64,000 bases of DNA from Theropithecus gelada (Eukaryota > Chordata > Mammalia > Primates > Cercopithecidae). The translations under genes and the position numbers were made by a program. The stretch spans positions 19,482,347 to 19,546,346 of the forward strand of contig NC_037680.1 in the NCBI RefSeq assembly GCF_003255815.1, read 5' to 3'. Each line of letters opens with the position of its first letter. The stretch's first letter is position 1. Positions 1 to 13,807 of this stretch are shown here, piece after piece. The notes beneath the pieces are model-generated. The model was not told where the DNA came from and searched no databases. It was given only the letters and a program-made list of their open reading frames with translations.

Positions 1-1064
1 TCAGAAACTCCTACTCCCAGGGAAAGGTGGGGAGAACCACATCAAGGGAACACCCCTTGGGACAAAATAATCCAGATGGCAGGCCTTGGGTTCCATATCT
101 TTCTGCTGTTGGAAGTTTCTTTCAGCAGAGACACAACTGCAGTGTTAGTATCATCAGGGAAAATCTGTAGCTTTACCCTAAAAGTCAGGAAGACTTAATG
201 CTCAAGAAAAGTCTTGGAGAAGGATTTCTTTTCTTCCCTTGTCCACCACTGCAGACATGGCTGGGACTTCTCCCATGGGAGCTTGGCATGGTTGCACCTG
301 TAGACTGCCTTCCTAGAACACTTCACAGTGACTGTATCCCCACAGGAGGAGCACCCCATAGATTCAGGCTTGCATGAGGCAGACTCACAATTCCTCTCTA
401 ATTGGAATATCAACATTCCTACAGACAAAAAGGGTGCCTGTCTGATCTGAGTAGCTGGAACACTGGGATAGGAGTGAGTCTGGGAGATGGATAGCTTTCC
501 TGTTGGCCTGGCAGGACAGCTGAGGTGGCCCCCAGCCTTCCACCTAATAAGACCTAAATGTGTCTAATTGAGAGCTACCCCAGCCACCCTCAAAAAGGCT
601 GGGACCTCTGACAACATTGGGTATTGAATTTATCCATCAGCTTTACCTACAACTAGTTTCTACCCAGGGATCCCTTCTCTACTGTTCTGAATCTGGAATC
701 ATCAACTTTGTAAATAAAACACTGAGGAAAAATTAAGTAAATGAGGAAGTGTACACCACAGGTAAATGAGATAAGCTTCAAGAGACCTCTGCCATTCCAA
801 CCCCTTAGGAGACGGTACACTTGCCCACACACCAAGTGAATTGCTAATACAAGCAGCATCTGAGGAAGCCATCATACAAAGACTATATTCAATGAACTCA
901 CACAGAGTCTTCACCCCTAAAAGCATCAAGAACCAAACTAGACTATAATAAACTATAAACATCAAAGTCATATACTTATGGTGGGGCGGGGGGAGGGAAG
1001 AAAGAAAAATCATAGTCAAATCAAAAATAGATTTAAAAACTATTAGAAGAATTAGTTTACCCAA

Positions 1065-2080
1065 ATGAGAAGAAACCAGAAAAGTGATTCTGATAACATG
1101 ATAAAACAGGGTTCTATAACACACCCAAATGACCACACTACCCCCCCAGCAATGGATCCAGAACAAGATGAAATCATTGAAACACCAGATAAAGAATTCA
1201 GAAGGTTGTTTATTAAGCTACTCAAGGAAATGCCAGAGAAAGGTGACAATTTACATATTTTTTAAAAAGGATATGAATAAAAAATTTTCTAGAGAGATAG
1301 ATGCCATGAATAAAAAACCAATCAGAACTTCAGGAAATGAAAGACACACTTAGGGAAAAACAAAATGAAGTGATAAGTATCAGCAATAGACTAGAACTAG
1401 TAGAAGAAGGAATTTCAGAGCTTGAAGACAAGGCTTTCAAATTAATGAAGTCAGACCAAGATAAAGAAAAAAGAATCAAAAGAAATGAACAAAGTCTCCA
1501 AGAATTATGGGGTTGTGGAAAATGGCAAAAACCTATGCATAATTGGTGTTTCTGAGATAAAATAGAAGGCTAAAAGTTTTGAAAATTTATTTGAGGGAAT
1601 AATTGAGGAAAATTTCCCTGGCTTTGCTAGAAACTTAGATATTCAAGTACAAGGAGCTCAAAGAACTCCTGGGAAATTTATTGCAAAAAAATCATCACCA
1701 AGACACATAGTCATCAGGCTATCTAAACTTAATATGAAGAAAAAAAATTGAAGAGCTGTGAGATATAAGCATGAGGTAACATATAGGAAAACCAGACTAA
1801 CAGCAGACCTCTCAGCAGAACTCTTACAATCTACAAGAGATTTGGGACCTATCTTTAGCCTCCTTAAACAGAATAACTGTCAGCCAAGAATTTTGTACTC
1901 AGCAAAAGAAAGTTTCATATAGAAAGGAAAAATAAAATCATTTTTAAATAAACAAAGCTTAGGGAATTTGCCGCTACCAAGTCAGCACTACAAGAAATGC
2001 TAAAAGGAATTCTAAATCTTGAAACAAAAGCTGGATCTGTACCAAAATAAAACTTCTTAAAAGCATAATTCGCTGTGTTT
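1065..2080 (+). pseudogene. L1 ORF1 remnant
   Basis: L1 ORF1 encodes an RNA-binding coiled-coil trimer. The likely start at 1065 reads MRRNQKSDSDNM and continues with an EFRRLFIKLLKE block. After a stop at 1263-1265 the coiled-coil part resumes in another frame near 1337 (NRLELVEEGISELEDKAFKL), then breaks again by 1555. The RNA-binding half (about 1560-2050) is only recognisable in pieces. Several frameshifts exclude function. Confidence 0.75.
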
Positions 2081-2127
2081 ATAAAACAATAAGACAACAA
2101 AAAAGTATCTAGGTAATGACTGACATG

Positions 2128-5100
2128 ATGAATAGATCAATACCTCACATATCGATATTAATGTTGAATATAAATGGCCTAAATGCCCTACTGAAAATAT
2201 ACAGAATGGAAGAACAGTTTTTTAAAATCATTCGACAAATATCTGCTATCTTCAAAAGACTCACCTAACATCCAAGTATTCATGTAAACTCAAGATAAGG
2301 GGTGAGAAACAATGTTCCCCACAAATGGAAACCAAAAGGGAGCAGGAGTAGTTATTCTTATATCAGATAAACCAGACTTAAATACTAAAAAAGATAAAGT
2401 CAACAAAGAAACAATGGACTTAAGCTTTCTCTAGAACACATTGATTTAACAGATTTTTATAAGACATTCTACCCAACAACTGCAGAATATACATTGTTCC
2501 CATCAGCACATGAAACATTCTCCAAGAGAGACAATATGACAGGCCACAAAACAAGTCTCAATGAATTTAAGAAAATCAAAATTATATAAAGTGTCTTATC
2601 AGACCACAGTAGAATAAAACTAGAAAACAATTCCAAAAGGAACCCTCAAAACGATACAAATACATGGAAATTAAATAATCTGCTCCTGAATATCTGGGTT
2701 AACAATGAAATCAAGATGTAAATGAAAAAATTCTTTGAGATGAATGATAATAGTAACACAACTTGTCAAAACCTCTAGGATACAGCAAAAGCAGTGCGAG
2801 GAGGAAAGTTCATAGTATTAAATGTGTGTATCAGAAAGCCTGAAAGAGCACAAATTGACAACCTAATGTCACTTCAAGGAACTAGAGAAACAGGAACCAA
2901 CTAAACCCAAAGCCAGCAGAAGAAAAGAAATAACAAAAATCAGAGCAGAATTTAAGGAAATTGAAACAAACAAAAATACAAAACATAAATGAAACAAAAA
3001 GCTGGTTCTTTGAAAAGATAAAATTGAGAAATCATTAGGGAGATTAACCAAGAAAAGAAGAGAAAAGATCCAAATAAGCTCAATTAAAAATGAAAGTAGA
3101 GACATTACAACCAACACCAATAAATCATTTGAAACTATTATGAATACATTTATGCACACAAACTAGAAAATCTAGAGGAACTGCATAAATTCCTGTAAAC
3201 ATACAATCCTCCTAGATTGAATCAGGAAGAAATAGAAACCCTGAACAGACCAGTAACAAGCTGTGAGATTGAGTGAGTAATAAAACTGCCAACAGCAAAA
3301 AGCCCAGAACCAGATGGATTCACAGCTGAATTCTACAAGACATTCAAAGAAGAATTTGTACCAATCTTATGAAACTACACCAAAATATTGAGAAAGAGAG
3401 AATCCTTCCTAAATCATTCTATGAAGCCAGTATTACCCTAATACCAAAACCAGGAAAGGACATAACAATAAAACTACAGACCAAAATTTCTGATGAACAT
3501 AGAAGCAAAAATCCCCAACAAAATACTAGATAACCAAATCCAACAGCACATCATGAGCAAGCGTGTTACACCTCAGGGATGCAGAAATGGTTTAACATAT
3601 GCAAGTCCGTTAATGTGATACATCACATAAACAAAATTAAAAACAAAACTGTATAATCATCTCAATTGAAGCAGAAATAGGCATTCAATAAAATTTAACA
3701 TTGCTTTATGATAAAAACACTCAATAAACTAGTCATAGAAGGAATTTATCTCAAAATAATAAAAGCCTCATATGTCAAACCCACAGCCACCATCATATTG
3801 AATGGGGAAAAGTTGAAAGCATGACCCCCTGAGAACTGGAACAAGATAAGGATGCTCACTTTCACCACTTCTATTTGATATACTACTGGAAGTCCTAAGC
3901 CAGAGCAATCAGGGAAGAAAAAGAAATAACGGGCATCCAAATTAGATAAGAGGAAGTCATACCAGTGCTGTTCACCAATGATATGATCAAATACCTAGAA
4001 AACCCTAAAGACCCCTCCAAAAGGCTCCTAGGTCTAATAAACACATTCATTAAAGCTTCAGGTTACAAAATCAATGTACACAAGTCACCAACACTGCTAT
4101 ACAACAACAGTGATCAAGCTGAGAATTAAATCAAGAACCGAACCCCTTTAACAACAGTTGTACAAAATAAAATAAAATACTAGGAATATACTTAATAAAG
4201 GAGATGAAAAATCTCTGCAAGAAAAACTATAAAACACTTTTGGAAGAAATCATAAATGACACACAAAAAATGGAAACCCAGCGCATGCTCATGGATGGAA
4301 AGAATTAATGTGTGAAAATGAACATACTCTCCAAAGCGATCTATAGATTTAATGCAATTCCTATCAAATTGCCATCATCATTTTTCATAAAACTAGAAAA
4401 AACAATCTTAAAATTCATATGGAACCAAAACAGAGCCTGAAGAGCCAAAGCAATACTATGTAAAAAGAACAAATCTGGAGGCATTACAGTACCAGTCTTC
4501 AAATTGTATTGCAAGATTATAGTTACCAAAACAGAATGGTGTTGGTATAAAATAGGCATGTAGGCCAGTGGAACAGAACAAAGAATCCAAAAATAATGGT
4601 GAATATTTATAGCCAATTGGTCTTTGAGAAAGCATACAGAAACATAAATTTGGAAAAGTACATTCTATTCAATATATGGTGCTGGGAAAACTGGCAAGCC
4701 ACACGTAGAAGAATGAAACTGGAACCCCTCTCTCACATTATACAAAAATCAAATCAAGAGGGATCAAAGACCTAAATCTAAAACATAAAACTATAAAAAT
4801 TATAGAAGACAACATTGAAAAAACTGTTCTGGACATTGGCCTAGGCAAAGAATTTATGACTAAGACCCCAAAAGCAAATGTGACAAAGACAAATATAATA
4901 AATGGGACCTAATTAAACTAAAAAGCTTCTGCACAGCAAAATAAATAATCGGTAAACAGAAAACCATAGAATGAGAGACAATATTTGCAAACTCTGCATC
5001 TGACAAAGGATTAGTTTCCAGAATGTACAAGGAACTCAAGCAAATCAGCAAGAAAAGGACAAATAATCCCATTAAAAAGTGGGCAAATGCCATGGACAGC

Positions 5101-5529
5101 CATTTCTCAAAATAAGACATACAAACAGCCAACAAACATATAAAAAATGCTCAACATTACTGATCATCAGTGAAATGTAAATTAAAACCACATTGAGATA
5201 TCACCTCACTCGTATAAGAATGACCATAATTAAAAAGTAAAAAAATAGTACATGTTGGTGCGGATGCGGTGAAAAGAGAACAATTTTGTACTGCTGCTGG
5301 GAATGTAAATTAGTACAACCTCTTTGGAAAACAGTATGGAAATTCCTTAAAGAACTAAAAACAGATCTACCATTTGAGCCAGCAATCCTACTACTGGATA
5401 CCTATCCAAAAGGAAAGAAGTCATTATATGAAAAAGACACACGCACATGCATGTTTATGGCAGCACACTTCACCACTGCAAAGATATGGAACCAATCTAT
5501 GTGTCCATCAACAAATAAGTGGATTAAAA

Positions 5530-5569
<40 letters not shown>

Positions 5570-5760
5570 ATGCAAACACCATGAATGACTACTACATACC
5601 ATATGACTCAGCCATAAAAAGAAATAAAATAATGTATTTTGCAGCAACTTGGATGGAGCTGGAGGCCATTATTCTAAGTGAAGTAACTCAGTAATTGAAA
5701 ATCAAATACCAGATGTTCTCACTTATAAGTGGAAGCTAAGCTATGAGGACACAAAGACAT
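2128..5760 (+). pseudogene. L1 ORF2 remnant (endonuclease and reverse transcriptase), catalytic site mutated
   Basis: ORF2 would encode the endonuclease/reverse transcriptase of the element. The start near 2128 reads MNRSIPHISILMLNINGLNA, close to the usual L1 beginning, and a stop follows within 60 codons. The reverse-transcriptase catalytic FADD motif is replaced by FTND at 3971-3982, inside a well-kept frame ending YLENPKD and then SGYKINVHKS. The C-terminal part (5286-5694) is interrupted by an (AC)n expansion and ends WMELEAIILSEV, as in other L1s. The reverse transcriptase is therefore dead by at least one catalytic Asp change. Confidence 0.8.
5535..5568 (+). repeat. (AC)n microsatellite inside L1 ORF2
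   Basis: Seventeen AC units sit where L1 copies usually have a short TATATACAC-like tract, so this probably arose by slippage within the element after insertion. Confidence 0.95.
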
Positions 5761-5994
5761 ACAGAATGATATAATGGACTTCGAGGATTTGCAGGGGATG
5801 TGGGAGTGGGGTGAGGGATAAAAGGCTACATATAGGGTACAGTGTACATTACTTGGGTGATGAGTGCACTAAAATCTTAGAATTCACCACTATAAAATTC
5901 ATCCATTTAATCAAAAAACCACTAGTATCCCAAAAGCTATTGAAATAAAAACTAATTTTTAAAAATAAAAAAAGATAAAAGTGACATGTATTAG

Positions 5995-6460
5995 TGCCAA
6001 TGCTGATCACGTACTAGGCAGTGTTGTGAGCTTTGGGTTTTACAGCAAAGTATGAAACAGACAAATTTCTGACTTTATTGAGCTTATATGTTAATAGCTA
6101 AGTGAGGGTTCAGGAGACAAGGAATAATTTTTTTAAGTAATTTGTTGGAGGGTAAGAAGTGCTAAAGAGAGAAATGAAGCACTACAGAGAGAAAAGGATA
6201 GGGAATCCTGTCATAAGGATTAAGACAGTCAGAACGCTCTATTAGGAGGGTGACCTCTTGAAGACTGACTGAGGGATTGAGTTATGCTATTATCTGAAGG
6301 AAAGGGCACCCCAACAAGAAACACTACTTTTGAGAAATAAGCAGGCATGGAAGGTTTAAGGAACAGTGGTGAGACCAGGGTAGCTGAGTAGAGTATGAAC
6401 ATATATTTAGCAAGAGTGGTGGCAGAGGTCAGAAAGATAGTCCTGTGATAGAGGGGCAAG
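5995..6460 (+). repeat. Possible ancient L2-like interspersed repeat
   Basis: The order of short matches (actaggcagtgttgtgagc, tatgaaacagacaaatttctg, attgagcttatatgttaatag, agtgctaaagagagaaatgaagc) follows a widespread old mammalian repeat that I recall as L2-type. Divergence is high, so family is uncertain. Confidence 0.45.
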
Positions 6461-7114
6461 GCTCTGTTTATTCAGAACTTCTCTTGCTAGTTCTCTTCCT
6501 CTGAAAGGAGCATTTATATTTGGACTTTTGTTTTTTACTATGAATTTCACATACTTATTTAGGTCTTTGTCAAATTAAAAATGGAGACTTGAAGGATTGC
6601 TAAATGATTACAACATAGAGTAATCCAAATCTTGGAACTGCCATGGTGAATTCTTTGGCCTGTATATTCTGGGTAATTATACCTTGTTCTCAGTTTGGTG
6701 TAAACTGATAACTTTATAGGTGTAATTTATAGGTGTAAAACTTTATAGGTATAAACCCATAAAGCTGGCAATGTGATATATACTGATAAAGTATGTGATA
6801 GGTAGTAAAAAAGCAAATTTATCTTTGAAAAAACATTGAAAAAGTATATAAAATAAAATGTATCTAATGACAAGATACATTGACAGGAAGTCAATAATTT
6901 TTTGACTAGATTTATTGATGAAAAGTAACAAGTTGGTCTACCATTTTAGCCAAAGTTGTGTTTTATTACATTGGCATATTTTACTTCATAGTAGTTGATA
7001 CAGTGAAATTTAGTCATCTAAAGAAATTCATAATTAAATATTGTTATAAGAAGTCTTTTAGAATTGGTATTAATATTTTCAGATCATAGCTAATTTTTTA
7101 GTTTAAATCAACGA

Positions 7115-7320
7115 CAGTAACAGCTAATATATATTGACTGTTTTCTCTGTGCTAGGTTCACGTAATCTTCTCAGCAATTCAATATGGAAAGTACATTGAA
7201 CAATTGAGAACACTGAAGCTCAGGCTACCATAAATCACTTGTCCCAAAGCCCACAGCTCTTAAACTTCGGGACCAAGACATGAATTCATGCCATCTGATT
7301 CTAATACCTACATCATAAAT
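7115..7320 (+). repeat. MIR SINE
   Basis: Contains the MIR order: a gtgctaggttcacgtaatct-like core, then aacactgaagctcagg, cacttgtcccaaagcccaca and a gaattcatgccatctgattc end. Confidence 0.7.
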
Positions 7321-7837
7321 CATTCTGAAACTGGAACATAAATAATTATCCCAAACAAAGCTTTGCACTTGCTTTCTTCTTTTGTCATTTTACACTAAGA
7401 CCTCAGTTTTATAGACTCTAAGAGATGACTAAAATTGTATACATATCAAGAGTTGTGCCAGATGTAATTCAAAAACATGGTTGCCTTTGCCATAAAACCC
7501 TAAAGCTGCAACATGTCTACATCAGAGAAAAAAAAATGGTATCTCTCTACTGAGTGTAATTTATACTCTGAGATAAATATGGACAACACTGCAAAGCCTC
7601 AGTGACAAGATTTGCTATTCCTGAACTATATATTTTTTCATTATCTGACATACTTTAACCTTCGGAAAAAAATGATAGAATGTTAGCCTCCTTCTCCTTC
7701 TCTCTTTTTTAAAATTAATCAGAACAGAACATGCCCCTTACTTGACTTACAGTTCAGCTAGGTGTTACATATCAATAAATGATCACATTAGCTTTTATCT
7801 TATCATTTCCTCATTGGCTGCCTAGTCAGCAAAGTAT

Positions 7838-7840
<3 letters not shown>

Positions 7841-7873
<33 letters not shown>
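7841..7873 (+). repeat. Poly-T tract (33 T)
   Basis: Uninterrupted homopolymer with no recognisable SINE or LINE body attached on either side. It may be the tail of a lost insertion. Confidence 0.9.
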
Positions 7874-7878
<5 letters not shown>

Positions 7879-9039
7879 TAAAGATTCTGCTTACAGTACG
7901 CGATTGTTCCCTTGGCTTTACTCCCGAATGTCTTTAAAAACCTTAATAGTGCACTTCTCTGTTAGATGTCTTTATTCACCATTTAATAAGCCTGCTTGCC
8001 TCCTATAATAATGCTACATCTGCTGTAGAATCGTATTTATCAGAGAGACAGCACACTATGAAAGAAATCCAAAAAAACAATGCTTGAGCTGAATTTAATA
8101 TGAGAATTCAAATAAAGGTGCCAATAAAATTCTCATTTTAATACAACCATTAAACACATGCAGAAGGCAAAATATCTCAATGGATAATATAAATCATCAT
8201 TAAATCTGCATTAATTTAGCCCACTCAAATATTTCTTCAAGGTATAAATGCATTACTACAAACAGCAAAGAAACAGAATTATCCCTCATATCAAATCCTA
8301 TTAGATTTTAGAAAGAAAAGAATTGGTAATCTAAAACATACATCCCATGACATGTCTTCATTGTCATCAGATTAATGTCCACAGTGAAAGCTGGTTGCAA
8401 GCATTGTCACAGGCCTGGTTTGAACCCTATGACAGCTAGCAAAGGGGGAGGTGAAAGGAAATTACTGAATGGGTGCCAGGGTTACCTCACTAGAGCCTTA
8501 TATCCCAAGTCACGAATACATGTACCACCTTCAGAAATTTGCCATTTTCTAGTGCCACCTGTATGGGCATTTATTTCTTCTTTTTCAATGCTAATTAATA
8601 GACTGGTTAATTCAGCATTACGGAGCCAAGTATTGTTTCACCAGAGATTTAAGCAATCTGTCCCTTGATAGAAACTATTTTGATATAATAAAGAAATCAA
8701 CTTTATATAAGACTTCCACATCTGAATGAAACATATTTTATTGAATTCATTATTTTAATAGAAATTACTAATTTGAAATAGCTTTAGTTAACAGTAAATT
8801 GAATATTTTCTTAATTATGTATGCATTCTTTGTATTGTATAATTTCTCTCCTCTTAAATATTGAAACTATCTTGAGTGCTAAATGATCATTAAGTTAATT
8901 CAAACAATTTAGATGGCAAATTTTTATATATGTATACTCCATTGGTACTATTACCTAAACTATATTCAAATTCTTGCTATTTGCAGATAATAAAGTTCCT
9001 ATGTGGGAGGAAAAAACATCTCACAAATAATGTAATCCA

Positions 9040-9345
9040 AGCTTCTAAATTTAAGATGTAGAAATAGCCACAGAGATCTTATGTGACATGCCCAAGTCAC
9101 ACTGCTAGTTGGTGACAAAACTGCAATTAGGCAAAGGATTCCTGTTACTTATACAGAGAAATGATATTCATTGGATCCAGGCAGACTTCTTTCTGATTCT
9201 CTGTTTTCTCATCTATTAAATGAGGATAATATCAATAACAACCAAAACAATAATATCAATACCACCTAATTTAAAGGTTTTTCTAATATTTATGAGAAAG
9301 CACCTGGCACACTTTGGGGGTTCAGTTAACCTTAACTATCTCATT
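9040..9345 (+). repeat. MIR-type fragments
   Basis: 9040-9150 has the agcc-acagagatcttatgtgacatgcccaagtcacac block. 9185-9345 has the gttttctcatctattaaatgaggataat block and then a cacctggcacac block. They may be one or two diverged MIR copies. Confidence 0.55.
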
Positions 9346-10082
9346 ATCTCTTCCTGTTGCCTTGGTTTCTGCTATTTTATCAATCCTGATAATAACAAAG
9401 AAAGAATCCTGTAAATTACTTAAAAGTTATCAATAAGCTTCTCAGGTATCAGAATTTCACAAATCTTTTACAATCTCTGTTACTGGCTTTTGGTCATTTT
9501 TAATTATCCTTAGTAACCAAATTCTTAACCTCCTTTGGTCCATGTATTTAGCTAAAGCCTTCCTTCACTATGTCACGTTCATCAACTATTAAAGACTTAT
9601 GACAAAACCAAAGAACCATAGACTCAAAAAAGAAGCAAATATATGAATTAGGTTACTCTACAAAGGTTCATACTGCCTTAACTAGAAATGACTATTACTG
9701 GAAACTCTTTTAATTTTAACCCTAGACATTTCTCAATGGTTTCTTCAGTTTACAAGAATAATTTCATTGGTAATAACAATCATTTGAGATTGTTGACAAT
9801 GTTCTAGACTTAAGATGGCTTTGTACAGAACCATTTGGGTACTCCCAAATAAACTTTTGCTCATCAGAGAAGAAGAAAATAGAAACACTTTCTTAAATGA
9901 ACAAGATGTACTACATTGCGGAAAATATGTATGCAATGCAGGTAAATATACGAAATCTAATCTAAATATGTCAAATGAAAACAGAATATGTATCTCCCTA
10001 ATTCTAAATAAGCGTGAGCACTCTATTGACTCACAGCCATCAGAAAACAGGTTGTATTCAAGAAGGGAAAAGGAAATTTTAC

Positions 10083-10265
10083 TTATAAAGCATCCACTAT
10101 ATGTCAGATCTAATGTAAATCATTTTGAGAATGTAATCCTACATAACTCTCTTAACAACACTATGGTAAATATGATTTCTTTTTACATCTAAAAAAACTG
10201 AGGCTTATGGAGGTTCATGCACACTTAATATTACATAATCAGTAAATCATGATGTCAAAATATTT
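10083..10265 (+). repeat. MIR SINE (diverged)
   Basis: A catccactatatgtcagatc beginning, acaacactatggtaaatatg in the middle and aaaaactgaggcttatggagg follow MIR order. Confidence 0.6.
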
Positions 10266-11424
10266 GCTGTTTTTTACATTCTATCATACCATTAATATGG
10301 TATCTATGTATTTATTCACATGAGTATACTGAAGATTTCTTGCCATTTTAGGTTGTGTCAACTTAATTAACTAGATAAATTTCAAAACTTCATGAACTAT
10401 ATTTATGATAAAAATAATGGCAGAATCACTAACGACTTGAAAATATGTTTTGTATCTAACATTCTAACAGAGTATAAGCATTTAACAGAAGGAAATGTAA
10501 GGGTTTTTTTTTTTTAAAGAAACACCCTATAAACTACAAAATATTATAATAAAAACAGGTTTTAAAAGACATCCTAAAGATATTATTGGTATAAAGTATA
10601 ATAGTAGTAGATATAATAGTAGTAGAGTGGTTCCACGGTTTTAGCTTTAAAGAAAGATAAATGTAATACACACACAAACACACATACACAATTCTATCAC
10701 ATTGGACCTAAAATATTGGATTGCTATCCTCAAGGTTATATTTGGAAGCCTAAGAAAAAATAAAGTCTTAATTCTTTATCTTCAGTCTTAAATTTCTTAT
10801 ATACTCCAGATGTATTAACACTGGTTTTCCTTTCTCTGCCAATGTTTAATAATGTTTGCTTTAGAGAAAATCCCCTTAGAGACAGATCTGAACTAAAGTT
10901 TCTAATAGAAAATCTGTCACCATGAACCTCTGTTGTTGCCTGCTAAAAGACGCTACACCTAGAAAGGCATTAGTTGAACAATTTTACCTTGCCTTGACTG
11001 AGACATAGCTGGAGAGCCAAAGGTGCCAATTTTTATTCTAAACTAAAAAACATTTAAACAAGAAGACACTTACCATGTTAAAAATAAAATTTCATATACC
11101 ATTTTTGAAGAAAAAATATAAATCTTAAAACTATTTGTATTCTCTTCACAAACATTTACATACCAGGAACCATTTAGTTATCGTATCATTTGCAGAAATA
11201 TTTATTCCACAATAAGCAAAATATCATCTCCACTTCAGCAGGAGATGTTGGCACATAAATTAAGCTGGTCCTTTTCAGAAAGTTTGCAATGCTGTCATCT
11301 ATTTATTGATAAAATGGAATTCCCATTTCTAATGGAATTTCAAGTCTAGTAGTTTTTATTTTACTCTCTTAAAAGATAGATCATATCTTTTTTTTTTTTT
11401 TTCCAGAAATACTTTCTAATTTAT

Positions 11425-11720
11425 TTTTATTTTTCAGAGACAGGGTCTTACTCTATCAGCCAGGTTGGAATGCATTAATGCAATCAGCTCACTGAAACCT
11501 CAAACTCCTTGGGCTCAAGCAATCCTCCCACCTCCATAGTATCTGGGACTGCAGGTGCATGGCACATGGCAACCATGTCCAGTCACTTGTTTATTTTGTG
11601 TAGAAACAGGGTCTCACTATGTTGCCCAGGCTGGTCTCAAACTCATATCCTGAAGCAATCCTCCCACCTTCACCTTTCAAAGCACTGGTATTACAGGCAT
11701 GCACCACCACACAGGGTCCA
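11425..11720 (-). mobile_element. AluJ-like element
   Basis: Antisense Alu with tail remnant at 11392-11402 and two monomers (gagacagggtcttactctat at 11437 and aacagggtctcactatgttg at 11605). High divergence points to the oldest Alu group. Confidence 0.85.
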
Positions 11721-12028
11721 TATTTTTTCTATTAACTGTAGAAGCACATGTTATTTCTGTACTCAAGACTCAAAATCCTTTGCTTTTATCTCTAAAGGCA
11801 ATTAAATCATAGCGATTTAGTTTCAGCTTCCTGTAATTTATACAGCTAAATCCTTGATCTAGGGCCTCACATAATAAAAGTAAAATATATTTTAAAAATA
11901 CGCTTATTGTTCTGATCTCGTTAGCTTAAGTCACCTAAACAATCCACGTTTTCTGGAAGTCAACTGCATGTAATAGTGATGTACCTAATAAAAATATGCC
12001 CTGGTTGAGGTAATGCCTCTGTGGGTTT

Positions 12029-13071
12029 TGTGGGAAGTCAGAGACCCCGAATAGAGGGAATGGCTGCAACCGCAGCAGAGGAACATAAATTGTGAAGATT
12101 TCATTTTAATATGGACATTTATCTGTTCCCAAATAATAGTTTTATAATTTCTTATGCCTGTCTTTACTTTACTCTCTTAATCCTTTTATCTTCGTAAGCT
12201 GAGGATGTACGTCACCTCAGGACCACTGTGATAATTGTGTTAACTGTGCAAATTGATTATAAAACATGTGTGGTTGAACAATAGGAAATCAGTGCACCTT
12301 GAAAAAGAGCAGAATAACAGTGATTTTTAGGGAACAAGGGAAGACAACCATAAGGTCTGACTACTTACAGGGTCAGGCAAAAAGAGCCATATTTTTCTTC
12401 TTGCAGAGAGCCTATAAACAGACGTGCAAGTAGGAGAGATATCACTAAATTCTTTTCCTAGCAAGGAATATTAATATCAATACCCTGGGAAAGGAATGCA
12501 TTCTTGGGGGGAGGTCTATAAACAGCAGCTCTGGGAATGTCTGTCTTATGCCGTTGAAATAAGGAATGAGATATGCCCTGGTCTCCTGCAGTACCTTCAG
12601 GCTTACTGGGGAAGGGGGGGAACTCCACCCTGGTAAATTTGTGGTTAGACCAGTTCTCTGCTCTGGAACCCTGTTTTCTGTTGTTTAAGATGTTTATCAA
12701 AACAATACGCGCACCGCTGAACATAGACCCTTATCAGTGGTTCTGCTTTTGCCCTTTTGTCCTGTTCCCTCAGAAGCATGTGATCTTTGTTAGAACCTAA
12801 TTAGTTCTGCTTTTTGCCCTTTGAAGCATGTGATCTTTGTACCTACTCCCTGTTCTTACACCCCCTCCCCTTTACAAACCCTTAATAAAAACTTGCTGGT
12901 TTTGAGGCTCAGGCCAGCATCACAGTCCTACCAATATGTGTTGTCACCCCTGGTGGCCCAACTGTAAAATTCCTCTCTTTGTACTGTCCCTTTTTATTTC
13001 TCAGCTGGCCGACACTTACGGAAAACAGAAAGAACCTACACTGAAATATTGGGGGCGGGTTCTTCTCACCA
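12029..13071 (+). mobile_element. Solo LTR of a class II (HERV-K superfamily) endogenous retrovirus
   Basis: Begins TGTGGGAAGTCAGAGACCCC and ends near TTCTCACCA, about 1.04 kb. It has TATA-like ctataaa boxes (12412 and 12519), a polyadenylation signal AATAAA at 12884-12889 followed by a GT-rich region and a U5-like end. No gag, pol or env sequence flanks it, so it is a solo LTR left by recombination between two LTRs. Length would suit a MER11-type LTR, but the family name is tentative. It lies antisense to LRP1B. I could not settle the 6-bp target duplication. Confidence 0.75.
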
Positions 13072-13807
13072 AACAACAGAATTAGGATGCATCCATTCCT
13101 CACCTACCATAGGTTCTCTGCCTTTTTTCTTAAAGCCTGGCCTGAGTTCTGAACAGGAGCAGACATCCTGCCTGTCTCCATGTTTCCCGTGGTTCTAGTC
13201 CCCACCCACTCCTAACTGTCTTATCTTTTGCCACACTCCCTGTAGTCTTGAAGGGATTAAAGTAGCAGCTGCACATAGAAAAGAAATGATGATAGTTGGT
13301 CTTGGTCCAGTTATAGAAGTTGCAAATACAAGTTTGGTTAGTGACCTCTCACCAGAGACACTGATTTTCCTTGAGAGGTCATGGACTCCTGTGCAATACA
13401 TTTGCATCAAAGCTGAATTGGTCTCCTAGTGCAGAGGTCCCCAACCCCTGGGCCATGGATGAGTACTGATTGGTGGCTTGTTAGGAACCAGGCCACACAG
13501 CAGGAGTGAGTGGCAGGCGAGCTAGCCAAGCTTCATCTGTATTTACAGTGGCTCCCCATCGCTCATATTACTACCTGAGCTCTGCCTCCTGTCTGATTAG
13601 CTGTGGCATTAGATTCTCAGTGTGAACCCTATTGTGAAATAAATATGTGAGGGATCTAGGTTGACCATTCCTTAGGATAATCTAATGCCTGATGATTTGA
13701 GGTGGAGGTGAGGATGATACTAGAGCTGCTGAGTGGCTGAAAATACAGATTAACATTAGCAGATAATAAATCAATTGTTTGAAGACTCATATCAAAACAC
13801 TAACAGA

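Larger units (their letters stand above)
1..5976 (+). mobile_element. Old full-length-type L1 (L1MA/L1PB-like), 5' end outside the window
   Basis: The element runs sense on the plus strand, so antisense to LRP1B. 1-1064 resembles an L1 5' UTR. ORF1 and ORF2 remnants follow, and the 3' end has the classic order of caccactataaaattcatcc, accactagtatcccaaaagc and an A-rich tail near 5950-5976. Many stops and shifts show it is long dead. Subfamily is judged from memory of the 3' UTR and is tentative. Confidence 0.85.

Noticed and set aside
5286..5694. ORFs with long His-Thr or Cys-Val runs
   Set aside because: They read through the (AC)n tract in L1 ORF2 and are not genes.
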